From Marinobacterium nitratireducens (lineage in GTDB: Bacteria > Pseudomonadota > Gammaproteobacteria > Pseudomonadales > Balneatricaceae), in the NCBI RefSeq assembly GCF_014645375.1, contig NZ_BMLT01000003.1, positions 355,983-419,982 on the forward strand: 64,000 nt of DNA, read 5' to 3'. The notes under the pieces were generated by a model, which did not search any database, was not told where the DNA came from, and saw only the letters and a list, made by a program, of their open reading frames with translations. The position numbers and the translations under genes were made by a program. How positions within the stretch are numbered: position 1 is the first letter of the stretch; each line of letters begins with the position of its first letter. Of this stretch, positions 34,476 to 43,449 are shown piece by piece.

Positions 34476-35245
34476 GCGCGAATCCCCTTGCCTTTTTGCA
34501 GCAGAAACAGTGAGTAGCTGAACAGCGCGACGATAAAGCAAAGCAGCATGCCGAACGCGAAAACGATACTGATATCGCTGACACCCAGAATACCGTAGCG
34601 GAAGGTGTTGACCATATAGAGTATCGGGTTGAGCATCGACACGCCCTGCCAGAAATCGGGCAGCAGTTCGATCGAGTAGAAGACCCCGCCGAGATAGGTC
34701 AGCGGCGTCAGCACGAAGGTCGGCACGATCGAGATATCATCGAACGAATTGGCGAAAACCGCGTTGATGAAGCCACCGAGCGAGAACAGGATCGATGTCA
34801 GCAGGACCGTGAAAACGGTCACGAACAGATGGTGTACCTGAAGATCGGTGAAGAACAGCGACAGCAGCGTCACGATCAGACCGACGCCGAGACCGCGGGC
34901 CACACCACCGATGACGTAACCGCTCAGAATCACCCAGTTGGGTATCGGCGAGACCAGCATCTCCTCGACGTGGCGCTGGAACTTGGTGCCGTAGAAGGAC
35001 GACACCACGTTGCCGTAGGAGTTGGTGATCACCGACATCATGATCAGGCCGGGCACGATGTACTCCATGTAGTCGAAGCCACCCATTTCGCCGATGCGGC
35101 TGCCGATCAGGTTGCCGAATATGATGAAATAGAGCGTCATGGTGATAGCCGGCGGCAGCAGCGTCTGCGGCCAGATACGGGTGAAGCGACGCACTTCCTT
35201 GACCACGATGGTCCAGAACGCGATGAAGAGTTCCCTCGAGTTCAT
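34472..35245 (-). CDS. yadH: ABC-2 type transporter permease, YadH-like
   Basis: 257 residues and six membrane helices: IWPQTLLPPAITMTLYFIIFG, FDYMEYIVPGLIMMSVITNSYGN, and the ABC-2 signature FSLGGFINAVFANSFDDIS...TPLTYLGGVFYSIELLP. This is the YadH/NodJ-type exporter permease paired with the ATPase upstream. Substrate unknown. ATG 35245 is preceded by AGGAG; the queF start overlaps its stop. Confidence 0.85.
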   Translation of the reverse strand: MNSRELFIAFWTIVVKEVRRFTRIWPQTLLPPAITMTLYFIIFGNLIGSRIGEMGGFDYMEYIVPGLIMMSVITNSYGNVVSSFYGTKFQRHVEEMLVSPIPNWVILSGYVIGGVARGLGVGLIVTLLSLFFTDLQVHHLFVTVFTVLLTSILFSLGGFINAVFANSFDDISIVPTFVLTPLTYLGGVFYSIELLPDFWQGVSMLNPILYMVNTFRYGILGVSDISIVFAFGMLLCFIVALFSYSLFLLQKGKGIRA

Positions 35246-35299
35246 ACAATCTCCTGTCAGGCTTGGCATCCGGCCAAGGGGCGGGCAAAAGGGGTCAAA

Positions 35300-36235
35300 T
35301 CAGCGGGTCGCCTCGCCGGCGAGGTTCTTGTCGACCAGGCTGACGAAGAGTTCCTCCAGGCGGTTGGCCTTGTTGCGCATCGAGCGCACTTCGATGCGCT
35401 GCTCGGCCAGTTCCCGGAACAGCCGGCTCAGGCCCTGGTTCTTCTCGACCTCGACCACCAGGGTATGGTCGTCGTCGAGCTTCGCCGGATAGCCATTCAG
35501 CGCCGGGACGCCCTGCTGCGGCGGGTCTATGTCGAGGATGAAGGTCTCGGTGTTGAGCTGCTGCAGCAGCGCACGCACGCTGGTGTTCTGGATGATGCGA
35601 CCGTGGTCGATAATGGCGATATTGCGGCAGAGGCTTTCGGCCTCCTCCAGGTAGTGGGTCGTCAGGATGATGGTCGTACCGGCCGCGTTGATCTCGCGCA
35701 GGAAACTCCACATCGAGCGGCGCAGCTCGATATCGACGCCCGCGGTGGGTTCGTCGAGAATCAGCACCCGGGGTTCGTGCACCAGCGCGCGGGCAATCAT
35801 CAGGCGGCGCTTCATGCCGCCGGACAGCATCCGCGAGACCTGATTGCGCTTGTCCCAGAGCCCCAGTTTCTTGAGATAGAATTCCGCACGTTCACGCGCC
35901 ACGGCCTGCGGGATTCCGTAATACCCGGCCTGGGTGATGACGATATCGGCAACCTTCTCGAACTGGTTGAAGTTGAACTCCTGGGGCACCACGCCGAGGC
36001 ACATCTTCGCCTGGGCCTTGTCCCTGTCGAGACTGTGGCCGAACACCTCGACCTCGCCGGCCGACTTGTTGACCAGCGACGAAACAATGCCGAGAGTTGT
36101 CGACTTGCCGGCGCCGTTGGGCCCGAGCAGCGCGAAGAAATCCCCCTGCTCGACTTCGAGCGAAATCCCCTTCAGGGCCTCGAAGCCGTTGTCGTAGGTT
36201 TTGCTGAGGTTGCGAATCGATAGCGCTGCTGTCAT
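35300..36235 (-). CDS. yadG: ABC transporter ATP-binding protein, YadG-like
   Basis: 311 residues. Walker A LLGPNGAGKSTTLG, signature RMLSGGMKRRLMIARAL, Walker B VLILDEPTAGVDIELR and H-loop LTTHYLEEAE; the C-terminal 80 residues (TETFILDIDPP...) form the regulatory tail common in YadG. It energises the YadH permease encoded 54 bases downstream. ATG 36235 is chosen because MTAALSIRNLSKTYDNG is the usual N-terminus. Confidence 0.85.
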   Translation of the reverse strand: MTAALSIRNLSKTYDNGFEALKGISLEVEQGDFFALLGPNGAGKSTTLGIVSSLVNKSAGEVEVFGHSLDRDKAQAKMCLGVVPQEFNFNQFEKVADIVITQAGYYGIPQAVARERAEFYLKKLGLWDKRNQVSRMLSGGMKRRLMIARALVHEPRVLILDEPTAGVDIELRRSMWSFLREINAAGTTIILTTHYLEEAESLCRNIAIIDHGRIIQNTSVRALLQQLNTETFILDIDPPQQGVPALNGYPAKLDDDHTLVVEVEKNQGLSRLFRELAEQRIEVRSMRNKANRLEELFVSLVDKNLAGEATR

Positions 36236-36378
36236 CAGTCCTTCCTGTATTGCTGGCACCGGGCCTGGGGTAGATGGGGACCCGATCGCCATATTTCAAC
36301 CGGCTGCCGAAGAGATTGACAGGCTACGGGCTCGGGGGTTTGATAGAATGGCCGCCGAAGTCACTCAGGAAATCCACG

Positions 36379-36777
36379 ATGATCAGCGACTATCACCCCT
36401 TCCACCTCAACCTGCTCAAGGTGGCCTACAACAACCTGCTGCGCCATGATCCCTTCGACCAGAACCAGCTGTCGGAAAACGACGCCGAGTTCCGCCACCA
36501 GCTGGACGCGCTGGTCGATGCGATGGAGCAGCAGCGCGGGGATTATATCGAATCCGGTCAGGAAATTCTGTCCCGGCTGGTGCGCCACTACCCGGAACTG
36601 GTTCCACTGGTCCCCCGGGACCTGTTCTGGTACTTCGGTGGCGAGTGCCTGCACTACATGCCGGACGACGAAATCGAGATCTTCCAGCAGCTCGACGAAG
36701 AGCGCCATGCCGCCGAAAGCGAAAACCGGCCGTTCAATTACGAAGAGACCCGGGCGCGGATACTGGGTCTGCATTGA
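36379..36777 (+). CDS. PA2817-family hypothetical protein
   Basis: 132 residues, soluble and acidic: ISDYHPFHLNLLKVAYNNLL at the start, then GQEILSRLVRHYPELVPLVPRDLFWYFGGECLHYMPDDEIEIFQQLDEER. This pattern matches a small uncharacterised family typified by Pseudomonas PA2817. AGGAAATCCACG precedes the ATG. Divergent from the YadGH exporter; function unknown. Confidence 0.7.
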   Translation: MISDYHPFHLNLLKVAYNNLLRHDPFDQNQLSENDAEFRHQLDALVDAMEQQRGDYIESGQEILSRLVRHYPELVPLVPRDLFWYFGGECLHYMPDDEIEIFQQLDEERHAAESENRPFNYEETRARILGLH

Positions 36778-36799
36778 CCCTGGGACCCTGCGGGACCGG

Positions 36800-36960
36800 G
36801 AATGACCCCGGTGCCAAACGGCTTCGCGGCGAGGCGCCGCTCCTACGCATCAAGGCACCTTTATCCCCCCTGTGGGACCGGCGCCCCGCCGGGAATAACC
36901 TGCCTGGGATAAAAGCTTCGCTGCGGGGAAGTGCCCCCGAGTTTGGGTACCCGGCTCCTG
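36800..36960. repeat. REP-like hairpins between PA2817-type and DUF4231 genes
   Basis: CTTCGCGGCGAGGCGCCGCTCCTAC (in two parts, 36821-36845) is the inverse of the GGAGCGGCGCCCCGCCGCGAAG unit at 7311-7334. Two further partial units follow (GGACCGGCGCCCCGCCGGGA near 36875; GCTTCGCTGCGGGG near 36913). The spacer lies between convergent genes, the usual REP location. Confidence 0.7.
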
Positions 36961-36971
36961 CGCGCTGCCTA

Positions 36972-37409
36972 TCAGCCAGACTCCGCACGCTCGACGACGC
37001 TCTGAACGTTCTGCGACCAGCTGCGGTTCTCTTTCGAAATCAGCGCCTCGATACGATTGACGAACAGCGAAAAGGCGGCGTCGCTGCCGTAAGGCTCGGC
37101 GCCGGTCAGGAACAGGAACTTCTCGTGCTTGAGCGATTCGGCGCAGGTTCGGTATTCGATCCAGTTTTCCTGGTACTGATTAAGGCTCACCAGCGCCGAA
37201 GCCAGGGCGATAAGCGCACCCAGCACTGCCACCACGATATCCACCGGAAGCACGTCACGCCCGAACCCCGCCAGCAGCGGAATCGACGCCGCCGCCGCGA
37301 TCTCGAATCCGCGCAGCCACTTGAAACGCAGCTGCGCCTGACGGCTGCGACTGCTGTACCAGCTGATCTGACTGTCCACCCGCTCCGCGATGTATTCCTC
37401 TGAGTTCAT
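36972..37409 (-). CDS. DUF4231 two-TM protein (SLATT-like)
   Basis: 145 residues. Two membrane helices in a hairpin (GFEIAAAASIPLLAGFG and VDIVVAVLGALIALASALVSL, about 49-92) are flanked by an N-terminal amphipathic segment (VDSQISWYSSRSRQAQLRFKW) and a C-terminal helix YQENWIEYRTCAESLKHEKFLFLTG. This is DUF4231, related to the SLATT group of two-TM proteins often predicted as membrane effectors in conflict systems. It is divergent from the TIR-STAND gene with 143 bases between starts. A TATACT -10-like hexamer lies at 37434-37439 on this strand. Confidence 0.75.
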   Translation of the reverse strand: MNSEEYIAERVDSQISWYSSRSRQAQLRFKWLRGFEIAAAASIPLLAGFGRDVLPVDIVVAVLGALIALASALVSLNQYQENWIEYRTCAESLKHEKFLFLTGAEPYGSDAAFSLFVNRIEALISKENRSWSQNVQSVVERAESG

Positions 37410-37552
37410 GACTGGCGCCCTCCCGTTACTGCCAGTATAGGAATCAAACATTCGTTTGTTACGACGCCCCGGCTAACTGGGTCGACTGCTAAGCTGATAG
37501 GGCCCCGGGTCGAGCGGTCTTGCGGGGCATTCCAGGGATCACGGAGAACGCC

Positions 37553-40500
37553 ATGGCGGCGATCTTTATCAGCCACAGCAGCGCCGACAACGAGGCCGCC
37601 ACCGAACTCGCGGAGCGTCTCAGGGCACGGGGTTTCCATTCGCTGTTTCTCGACTTCGACCCCGAGCAGGGCATTCCCGGCGGTCGCAGCTGGGAGCGGG
37701 AACTGTACAGCCGCCTGCGCAGCGCCCAGGCGGTCCTGGTGCTGTGCAGTCCGGAATCGATGGCGTCCAACTGGGTGTTCGCCGAAATCACCCATGCCCG
37801 CGCACTCGGCAAGCCGGTTGTACCGCTGCGGCTCGCCCACTGTGAACTGCACTCGATTTTGCGCGACGTGCAGCGCATCGACTTCGCGGCGGACCGCGAG
37901 GCGGGCTTCGCGCGTCTGTGGCGCGCCCTGGGCGAAGCCGGACTCGACCCCAGCGACCCGCAAAGCTGGCAGGCCGACCGGCCGCCCTACCCGGGCCTTG
38001 CGGCATTCGACGAAGACGACAGCGCGGTGTTCTTCGGCCGCGACGACGATATCCGAGCCGGCATCGAGACCCTCAATCGCATCCGCCGCTTCGGCGGTGC
38101 CCCGCTACTGCTCTTCCTCGGGCCCTCCGGCAGCGGCAAGTCCTCCCTCGTACGGGCCGGCATTCTGCCGCGCCTGAGGCGCAACCCCGGCTGGCGCGTG
38201 CTCGAGCCGATTCGCCCAAGGTCCCGGGCGCTGGCAACACTGGCCGCAGGTCTTGCGCCCGCTGACCATGACGGCGCCTGTCGCCGCCTCGCCGACGGCG
38301 ACCCCCAGGGCCTGCCCGGCTGCCTGGAGGCCTTCTTCGACAACAGCGATTCGGCGGATACCTGGCTGGTGCTGGTGATCGACCAGCTCGAGGAGCTGTT
38401 CGACCCCGAGAACCGCGACGCCGACCGACTGGTCGAGCTGATCCGGCTGCTCGACCAGGGACCCGCCCGCCGGCTGATCCTGGTCGGGGTGATGCGTTCG
38501 GACTTTCTGGATGATTTTCAGTCCCACCCGGTACTCAAGGCGCTGCCGTTTCAGGATCAGTCGGTTCGGCCGCTGGCGCTGTCCGACCTGCACCAGGTCA
38601 TCGCCGAGCCTGCGCGACTGGCCGGCATCGAACTCGAACCAGGCCTGGTCGAGCGCATGATCGACGACACCGGCAGCAGCGATGCCCTGCCCCTGCTGGC
38701 GTTCGCGCTGCGCGAGCTGTGGGAAAACTGCGGCCGCAAGGGGCGTATCGGGCTGACCGACTACGAAACCGAACTGGGCGGTATTTCAGGCTCGATTCGA
38801 CGCGCCGCCGACGGCGTGCTCGCCGCAGCCGGTCCGGACAGCGACGCCCTCGACGCCCTCCATGCCGCCTTCCGTCGGCTGGTGCGCATCAACGAAGAGG
38901 GCCAGTACGCGCGCCGGGTCGCGCGCCTCGAGGAACTGCCAAAGCCCGGCCGGCCGCTGCTCGAGCGCTTTGTCGAGGCCCGCCTGCTGATCGCCGGCAA
39001 GGACGGCGATCAGCTCGAGGTGGCTCACGAAGCACTGTTTCGCGTCTGGCCGACGCTGCGCGCCTGGCTCGACCAGGACCGTGAGTTCCTGCTCTGGCGG
39101 CGGCGCCTGCAGCCTGCGGTCGAGCAATGGACGCGGTCATCGACGGTGCTGCGCGACGCTCCACTCGACGAGGCCGAACGCTGGTACCGACGACGGCGCG
39201 ACGACCTTGGCGCCACCGAGCTTGAGCTGATCGAGCAGAGTCTCGACCTGCGCCAGCGCACGCGGCGCAGCCGCAGGCGGCGCCAACGGGCTTTCGTCGG
39301 CGGCCTGACCGGCATTACCCTGGTGGTCAGCGCACTGCTGGCCTTTGCGCTGCTGCAATGGCAGGCCGCCACCGAGAGCGAAGCGCAAGCACGCGCGCGT
39401 CTGGCCCGCACCCACTGGCTCAGTGGTGTCAGCTTTCGTGACGACCGGGAGGATACGGTGCGCGCCGCCCACCATTTCGCCCGCAGCGCGACCCTGCTGC
39501 CGGATACGCCCAGAGGCAGCGCCGCCCGCCAGGCGCTGGCGTTTCTCGACTCGGGCAGCTGCCTGCGCCAGGTCATCGCCCCGCCGCAACCGCTTTCGGG
39601 CGCGGCGCTGTCGCCGGATCTTGGGCGCGTCCTGACCTGGACCGCCAGCGACAGCATACAGCTCTGGGACGCCGCCGGCGGGCTGCTCGGCGAGCCCGGA
39701 CACGCCGGCATTCGAGGCGCGTCCTTTTCCGCGCGGGGACGGCTGCTGACCTGGGGGGGCAGCGGCGGAGTTCGACTCTGGGACAGTGACAGCGGGCAGC
39801 TCCTGGCGCGTCTGGGCGACGACGCCGGCAGCCGCGGCGCGGAGTTTTCCGCCGACGGTCAGACAATTCTCGCCTGGTTCGACGACGGCCGCGTGGGTCT
39901 GTGGGATGAGCAGCTGCGGGCGCTGAACGCCAGCCGCCATGCCGACAGGGTGTTGCAGGCCGCCTTCACGCTCGATGGCCGCCGGGCCCTGAGCCTTGGG
40001 CGCGACAACGTTATTCGGCTGATCGCGGCCGAAAGCCCGGCCGCGTCGCAGCCGTTGCAGCTGCAACACCCCACTCAGGTCGTTGGCATGGCCCCGGGTC
40101 AGGGCTCGCTGCTGAGCTGGGACGCCGAAGGTCGGGTCTACCTCTGGGATCTGGCGCAAGGTTCGCTGCAGCGCCGCTGGCTCGACAGCGACGGCGGCCC
40201 GTTCAACGGCGCCGCCTTCGTACATCCGGACAGGTCGCTGCTGCTGTGGAACCGCGAAGGCCTGATGCAGCTGCGCCGCCTGGACGACGCCGCGCCGCCG
40301 ACGGAGTTTCGCCATACCCAGCCGCTGGCGGGCGTGCGGGTCAGCCCGGACGGTCGCCGCATCGCCGGCTGGGATGTCGGGGGCGAAATCGGCATCTGGT
40401 CGGATGACGGCCGCCGGTTGCAAAGGCTCGTGCATCAGGATGCCGTAATCGGCGTGCGCTTCATTGCCGACGGCCGTCGCCTGCTGAGCTGGAGCCGGGA

Positions 40501-41809
40501 CCGCAGCGTGCGTCTCTGGGATCTTAGCAGCGGCCGGGAGCTCGGCTACCCTATCCATCTCAGGTCCGCTGCGGCTGCCGCGAGCTTCGATCGCGACAAC
40601 AACGCCATTGCCGGCTGGAGCCGGCAGGGCGATGTGCGCCTCTGGGGACTGGCGCCGCTGGCGGCGCTACCAGAATCCGCAGATCCGCTACTCGATGTAC
40701 GCCCTGCAGCTGACGGCCAGTCGCTGCTGAGCATCGATCTTGGCGGCGCCCTGCAGGCCTGGTCGCCGACCGGCGCCGTCTCCGAAGGCACCGGGCGCTC
40801 GCGCTTGGAACCGCTGCAGCAGGGTCGCCTGTCCGCGGACGGACGCTGGCTGCTCGATGTCGGCCGCGACCGGCTGCGGCTCTGGCCTGTCGCAACCGAC
40901 ACCGCGCCTGTGTCCGTCGAGGAACTGCCACCGGGGCTGCGCGAAGCACGACTGAGCGGCGATGACAGCATCCTGATGGCCTGGGGTTCCGGCGACTTCG
41001 CCAGGCTCTGGCGTGTTGCGGACGGTCATTATCTGGGACAGCTCCCCCACGACCGCCCCCTGCTGGACGCCGCTGTCGACGTCAGGGGCCAGTATGCCAT
41101 CACCAGTGACGCCGGGTTCTCCGCCTATCTGTGGGATCTTCGTGAACAGCGACAGCTACTGAAGTTCCGTTTCGAGCAGGGGGCGCTGGGTCGGGTTGCG
41201 CTGTCCGGCGATGGCCGGCGGGCGCTGGCGCTCAGCCTCGACGGCGAAATTCGCGTCTGGAACAGCACGGACGGCAAGCTCCTGACCCGCCTGGACAAAC
41301 ACCCGGCGGCCGGGGACGCCCTGTTCAGCGCCAACGGTGAACGCATCCTGAGCTGGGACAGGTCAGGCCTGATCCGGCAATGGCACAGCGCCGACGGCAC
41401 CGAGGCGGGACCCTCGATGCGCCATATACCGGCCAGTCCGGACGCCGCGCTGAAGGGGCTTGCAACCGACCCTGACGGCCACCTGCTGCTGAGCTGGGAC
41501 AGCCAGGGCAGCCTTCGGATCTGGGATCTCGCCACCGGCCTTGCGGTCTCGCCGAGGTACCGCCTCGGCGAGCCGGTAGGCGGCGCCGGCTTCTGGCGGA
41601 GCGTGCCGCCCGCGATCTATGCCTGGGGTGAGCGCCGCATCAGGCTCTGGCCGTTACCGCAACCGGCGGACGGCAACCCGGAACAACGGCAGGCCCTGCT
41701 GACCGGTACCCGGCTCAGTGACGACGGCGAACTCGAGGTGCTGGACAGCATCGACTGGCACGCCCGCCGCGCGGCCTGGCCGGGTGAAGGGGCACCCTGC
41801 GCTTACTGA
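37553..41809 (+). CDS. TIR-STAND NTPase-TM-WD40 repeat protein, candidate immune sensor
   Basis: 1418 residues. 1-135: TIR domain (IFISHSSADNEAATELAERL; SNWVFAEI with candidate catalytic Glu78). 146-560: nSTAND module beginning PYPGLAAFDEDDSAVFFGRD, Walker A GPSGSGKSSL at 190-199 and Walker B LVLVIDQLEEL near 277. About 581-605: a single membrane helix (GGLTGITLVVSALLAFALLQW). About 680-1400: some 17 WD40-like blades ending in (V/I)RLWD, probably two propellers. TIR domains act as NADases or adaptors and STAND proteins as ligand-triggered switches. Its last seven bases overlap a convergent gene. Confidence 0.85.
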   Translation: MAAIFISHSSADNEAATELAERLRARGFHSLFLDFDPEQGIPGGRSWERELYSRLRSAQAVLVLCSPESMASNWVFAEITHARALGKPVVPLRLAHCELHSILRDVQRIDFAADREAGFARLWRALGEAGLDPSDPQSWQADRPPYPGLAAFDEDDSAVFFGRDDDIRAGIETLNRIRRFGGAPLLLFLGPSGSGKSSLVRAGILPRLRRNPGWRVLEPIRPRSRALATLAAGLAPADHDGACRRLADGDPQGLPGCLEAFFDNSDSADTWLVLVIDQLEELFDPENRDADRLVELIRLLDQGPARRLILVGVMRSDFLDDFQSHPVLKALPFQDQSVRPLALSDLHQVIAEPARLAGIELEPGLVERMIDDTGSSDALPLLAFALRELWENCGRKGRIGLTDYETELGGISGSIRRAADGVLAAAGPDSDALDALHAAFRRLVRINEEGQYARRVARLEELPKPGRPLLERFVEARLLIAGKDGDQLEVAHEALFRVWPTLRAWLDQDREFLLWRRRLQPAVEQWTRSSTVLRDAPLDEAERWYRRRRDDLGATELELIEQSLDLRQRTRRSRRRRQRAFVGGLTGITLVVSALLAFALLQWQAATESEAQARARLARTHWLSGVSFRDDREDTVRAAHHFARSATLLPDTPRGSAARQALAFLDSGSCLRQVIAPPQPLSGAALSPDLGRVLTWTASDSIQLWDAAGGLLGEPGHAGIRGASFSARGRLLTWGGSGGVRLWDSDSGQLLARLGDDAGSRGAEFSADGQTILAWFDDGRVGLWDEQLRALNASRHADRVLQAAFTLDGRRALSLGRDNVIRLIAAESPAASQPLQLQHPTQVVGMAPGQGSLLSWDAEGRVYLWDLAQGSLQRRWLDSDGGPFNGAAFVHPDRSLLLWNREGLMQLRRLDDAAPPTEFRHTQPLAGVRVSPDGRRIAGWDVGGEIGIWSDDGRRLQRLVHQDAVIGVRFIADGRRLLSWSRDRSVRLWDLSSGRELGYPIHLRSAAAAASFDRDNNAIAGWSRQGDVRLWGLAPLAALPESADPLLDVRPAADGQSLLSIDLGGALQAWSPTGAVSEGTGRSRLEPLQQGRLSADGRWLLDVGRDRLRLWPVATDTAPVSVEELPPGLREARLSGDDSILMAWGSGDFARLWRVADGHYLGQLPHDRPLLDAAVDVRGQYAITSDAGFSAYLWDLREQRQLLKFRFEQGALGRVALSGDGRRALALSLDGEIRVWNSTDGKLLTRLDKHPAAGDALFSANGERILSWDRSGLIRQWHSADGTEAGPSMRHIPASPDAALKGLATDPDGHLLLSWDSQGSLRIWDLATGLAVSPRYRLGEPVGGAGFWRSVPPAIYAWGERRIRLWPLPQPADGNPEQRQALLTGTRLSDDGELEVLDSIDWHARRAAWPGEGAPCAY

Positions 41810-42753
41810 AGCACGTTGACGAAGCTGTCTGACCAGGCGCACACCCAGTCACCGTCGGCATCCCAGGCCCGGACCTGCAAGCGGTGCCGGCCCAGCGACG
41901 TTTGTTGCGCCGTGCCGCGGCCGTCCCAGCGGCGTTCTTCGTCGAGGCCGACCCAGTGATTGGGCCGCACGCCCCCGGGCAGCAGCTGCTGATCGACGAA
42001 CTCGTGCCGGCTGCCGTCACCGGACTCCGACACCCGGAAGAACTCCACCGACAGGCTGTCGAAATCCGAGCGCGAGAAGAAACGGTAGCGCGCATCCTCA
42101 TGCTCGCTGACGCGGATACCCGGAGGTCCGAAACCGAGACGATCGATGGCCACCGAGCCGACCGCCTCGGGACCTGCGCCAAGCCCATAGATGCGAAAAT
42201 CGGGCAATGTCTGCGTGCCGTCCGGCCCGCCCCTTGCCGTTACGGCGATGATGGCGTCGCCGACATCGTCGCCCAGCCAGGGGGGCAGCTGAAAGCGGAC
42301 AATATGCCTGCCACCGTCGAGTCGCGGCAACGGAAAGGTCAGCACCTCGCCGCTGCCACGCTTGCTGATCTGCACCTCGACCTGCCCGGGTCCGCCATGG
42401 GCATAGTCGATCACCAGCGGCCAGCCGCCGCGAACGGCCGCGCGCATGGCAAAGGCGCTGCTATTGAACAGCGGCGCCAGCTCGGGACCGCCCGTTGCCC
42501 AGTCGCTCTCCATCGGCTGGTCCGCTTCGGCTGCGGCCCGGTTATGCGCGATCAGAGCGGCAATTGCGGTCAGCGCGGCAACGCCGGCGAGAACCGCAGG
42601 CATATTGGAGCCGCCGTTGTCGCCACGGGGTTCGCCATAATCGGGGTATTTCGGATCCAGAACGTCGTCGGGCGCAGCGAAGACGCAGCTGCTGCACAAA
42701 GCCGCGAGCAACAGCAGTCGCCGTGCCGAACGGCCGTTCATCCAGGCATTCAT
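41803..42753 (-). CDS. Secreted or membrane-anchored hypothetical protein
   Basis: 316 residues, family not recognised. A signal sequence (RRLLLLAALCSSCVFA) is followed by a low-complexity acidic stretch (DDVLDPKYPDYGEPRGDNGG), a second hydrophobic helix (MPAVLAGVAALTAIAALIAHN, about 51-71) and a beta-rich C-terminal region (QVEVQISKRGSGEVLTFPLPRLDGGRHIVRFQLP; VSEHEDARYRFFSRSDFDSLSVEFFRV). It follows the glycine-zipper gene by 12 bases on the same strand and converges on the TIR gene with a seven-base overlap. Confidence 0.65.
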   Translation of the reverse strand: MNAWMNGRSARRLLLLAALCSSCVFAAPDDVLDPKYPDYGEPRGDNGGSNMPAVLAGVAALTAIAALIAHNRAAAEADQPMESDWATGGPELAPLFNSSAFAMRAAVRGGWPLVIDYAHGGPGQVEVQISKRGSGEVLTFPLPRLDGGRHIVRFQLPPWLGDDVGDAIIAVTARGGPDGTQTLPDFRIYGLGAGPEAVGSVAIDRLGFGPPGIRVSEHEDARYRFFSRSDFDSLSVEFFRVSESGDGSRHEFVDQQLLPGGVRPNHWVGLDEERRWDGRGTAQQTSLGRHRLQVRAWDADGDWVCAWSDSFVNVLQ

Positions 42754-42765
42754 CGCCGCCGCACC

Positions 42766-43221
42766 TCAGGCCGAAATCTGCCAGGGGGCTTCGTCACTGG
42801 AGCGACAGGCGGTGGCGTCGATCACCTCGGGCCTGCCATCGATGATCACCTCCTGCTTGAAGTTCCGGCACTGCTTGCCACCCTCGTCATGCACGGCACT
42901 GGTCGGCGTGATGACATATTCATTGCCGGATTCCTCGTTGCGCCAGCGCCGGGTCTCTCCACTGTCCGCTTCGTTCAGGGTCTCGGCCAGCTTGCGGCGA
43001 TCGGCCTCATCCATTTGATAGCCGATCATACGCCCCAGCGCAGCCCCCGCGAGCGTACCGAGCAATATTCCCGCACTGCCGCCGTCGTCGACCTGGTGCC
43101 CGATAATGCCGCCAAGCAGTCCCCCTAGCAGAGTGCCGGTATCCTGCTTGCTGGCACCGGCGCAGGCCAGCAGCGTGGCCGTCAGGCCGAGCAGCGCGAG
43201 CGAACGCGCGACTTTCCCCAT
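42766..43221 (-). CDS. Glycine-zipper outer-membrane lipoprotein
   Basis: 151 residues: lipoprotein signal ALLGLTATLLACAGASKQD (lipobox LLAC), then a glycine-zipper pair (GTLLGGLLGGIIGHQVDD and GILLGTLAGAALGRMIGYQMDE, about 29-70) and a C-terminal surface-antigen-like domain with RRWRNEESGNEYVITPT and KQCRNFKQEVIIDGRPEVIDATAC. Rickettsial 17-kDa-antigen-like envelope family. ATG 43221 opens the signal peptide. First gene of a two-gene unit with the preceding entry. Confidence 0.8.
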   Translation of the reverse strand: MGKVARSLALLGLTATLLACAGASKQDTGTLLGGLLGGIIGHQVDDGGSAGILLGTLAGAALGRMIGYQMDEADRRKLAETLNEADSGETRRWRNEESGNEYVITPTSAVHDEGGKQCRNFKQEVIIDGRPEVIDATACRSSDEAPWQISA

Positions 43222-43344
43222 CGCAGCCCCCTTGTCTGTGGTGGTTGGCGGGCACGGACAGCCGCAACGCTTTGCGGGATATCCGCACCTGCTTTCAGAG
43301 TAGCGTATCAAACGCACGTTTACCCCCCGGCAACCCCATGAACA

Positions 43345-43369
43345 AGCCCCGACCGGGGGGGACGGGGCT
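43345..43369 (-). terminator. Possible terminator after the 51-residue ORF
   Basis: AGCCCCG at 43345-43351 pairs with CGGGGCT at 43363-43369 around an 11-base loop. On the minus strand the stem is followed by TGTTC, a weak T tract, so termination is plausible but not strong. Confidence 0.4.
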
Positions 43370-43449
43370 CATTGGACTCGACTTGGAGCCCTGCAATGGG
43401 CTCGAGGTCATCGATCAGCACGCGAGGACAGTCCGCCGCAGGGGAAAGC

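Noticed and set aside
39137-40558. 473-codon frame opposite the WD40 region
   Set aside because: Repeat-driven shadow of the TIR-STAND-WD40 gene.
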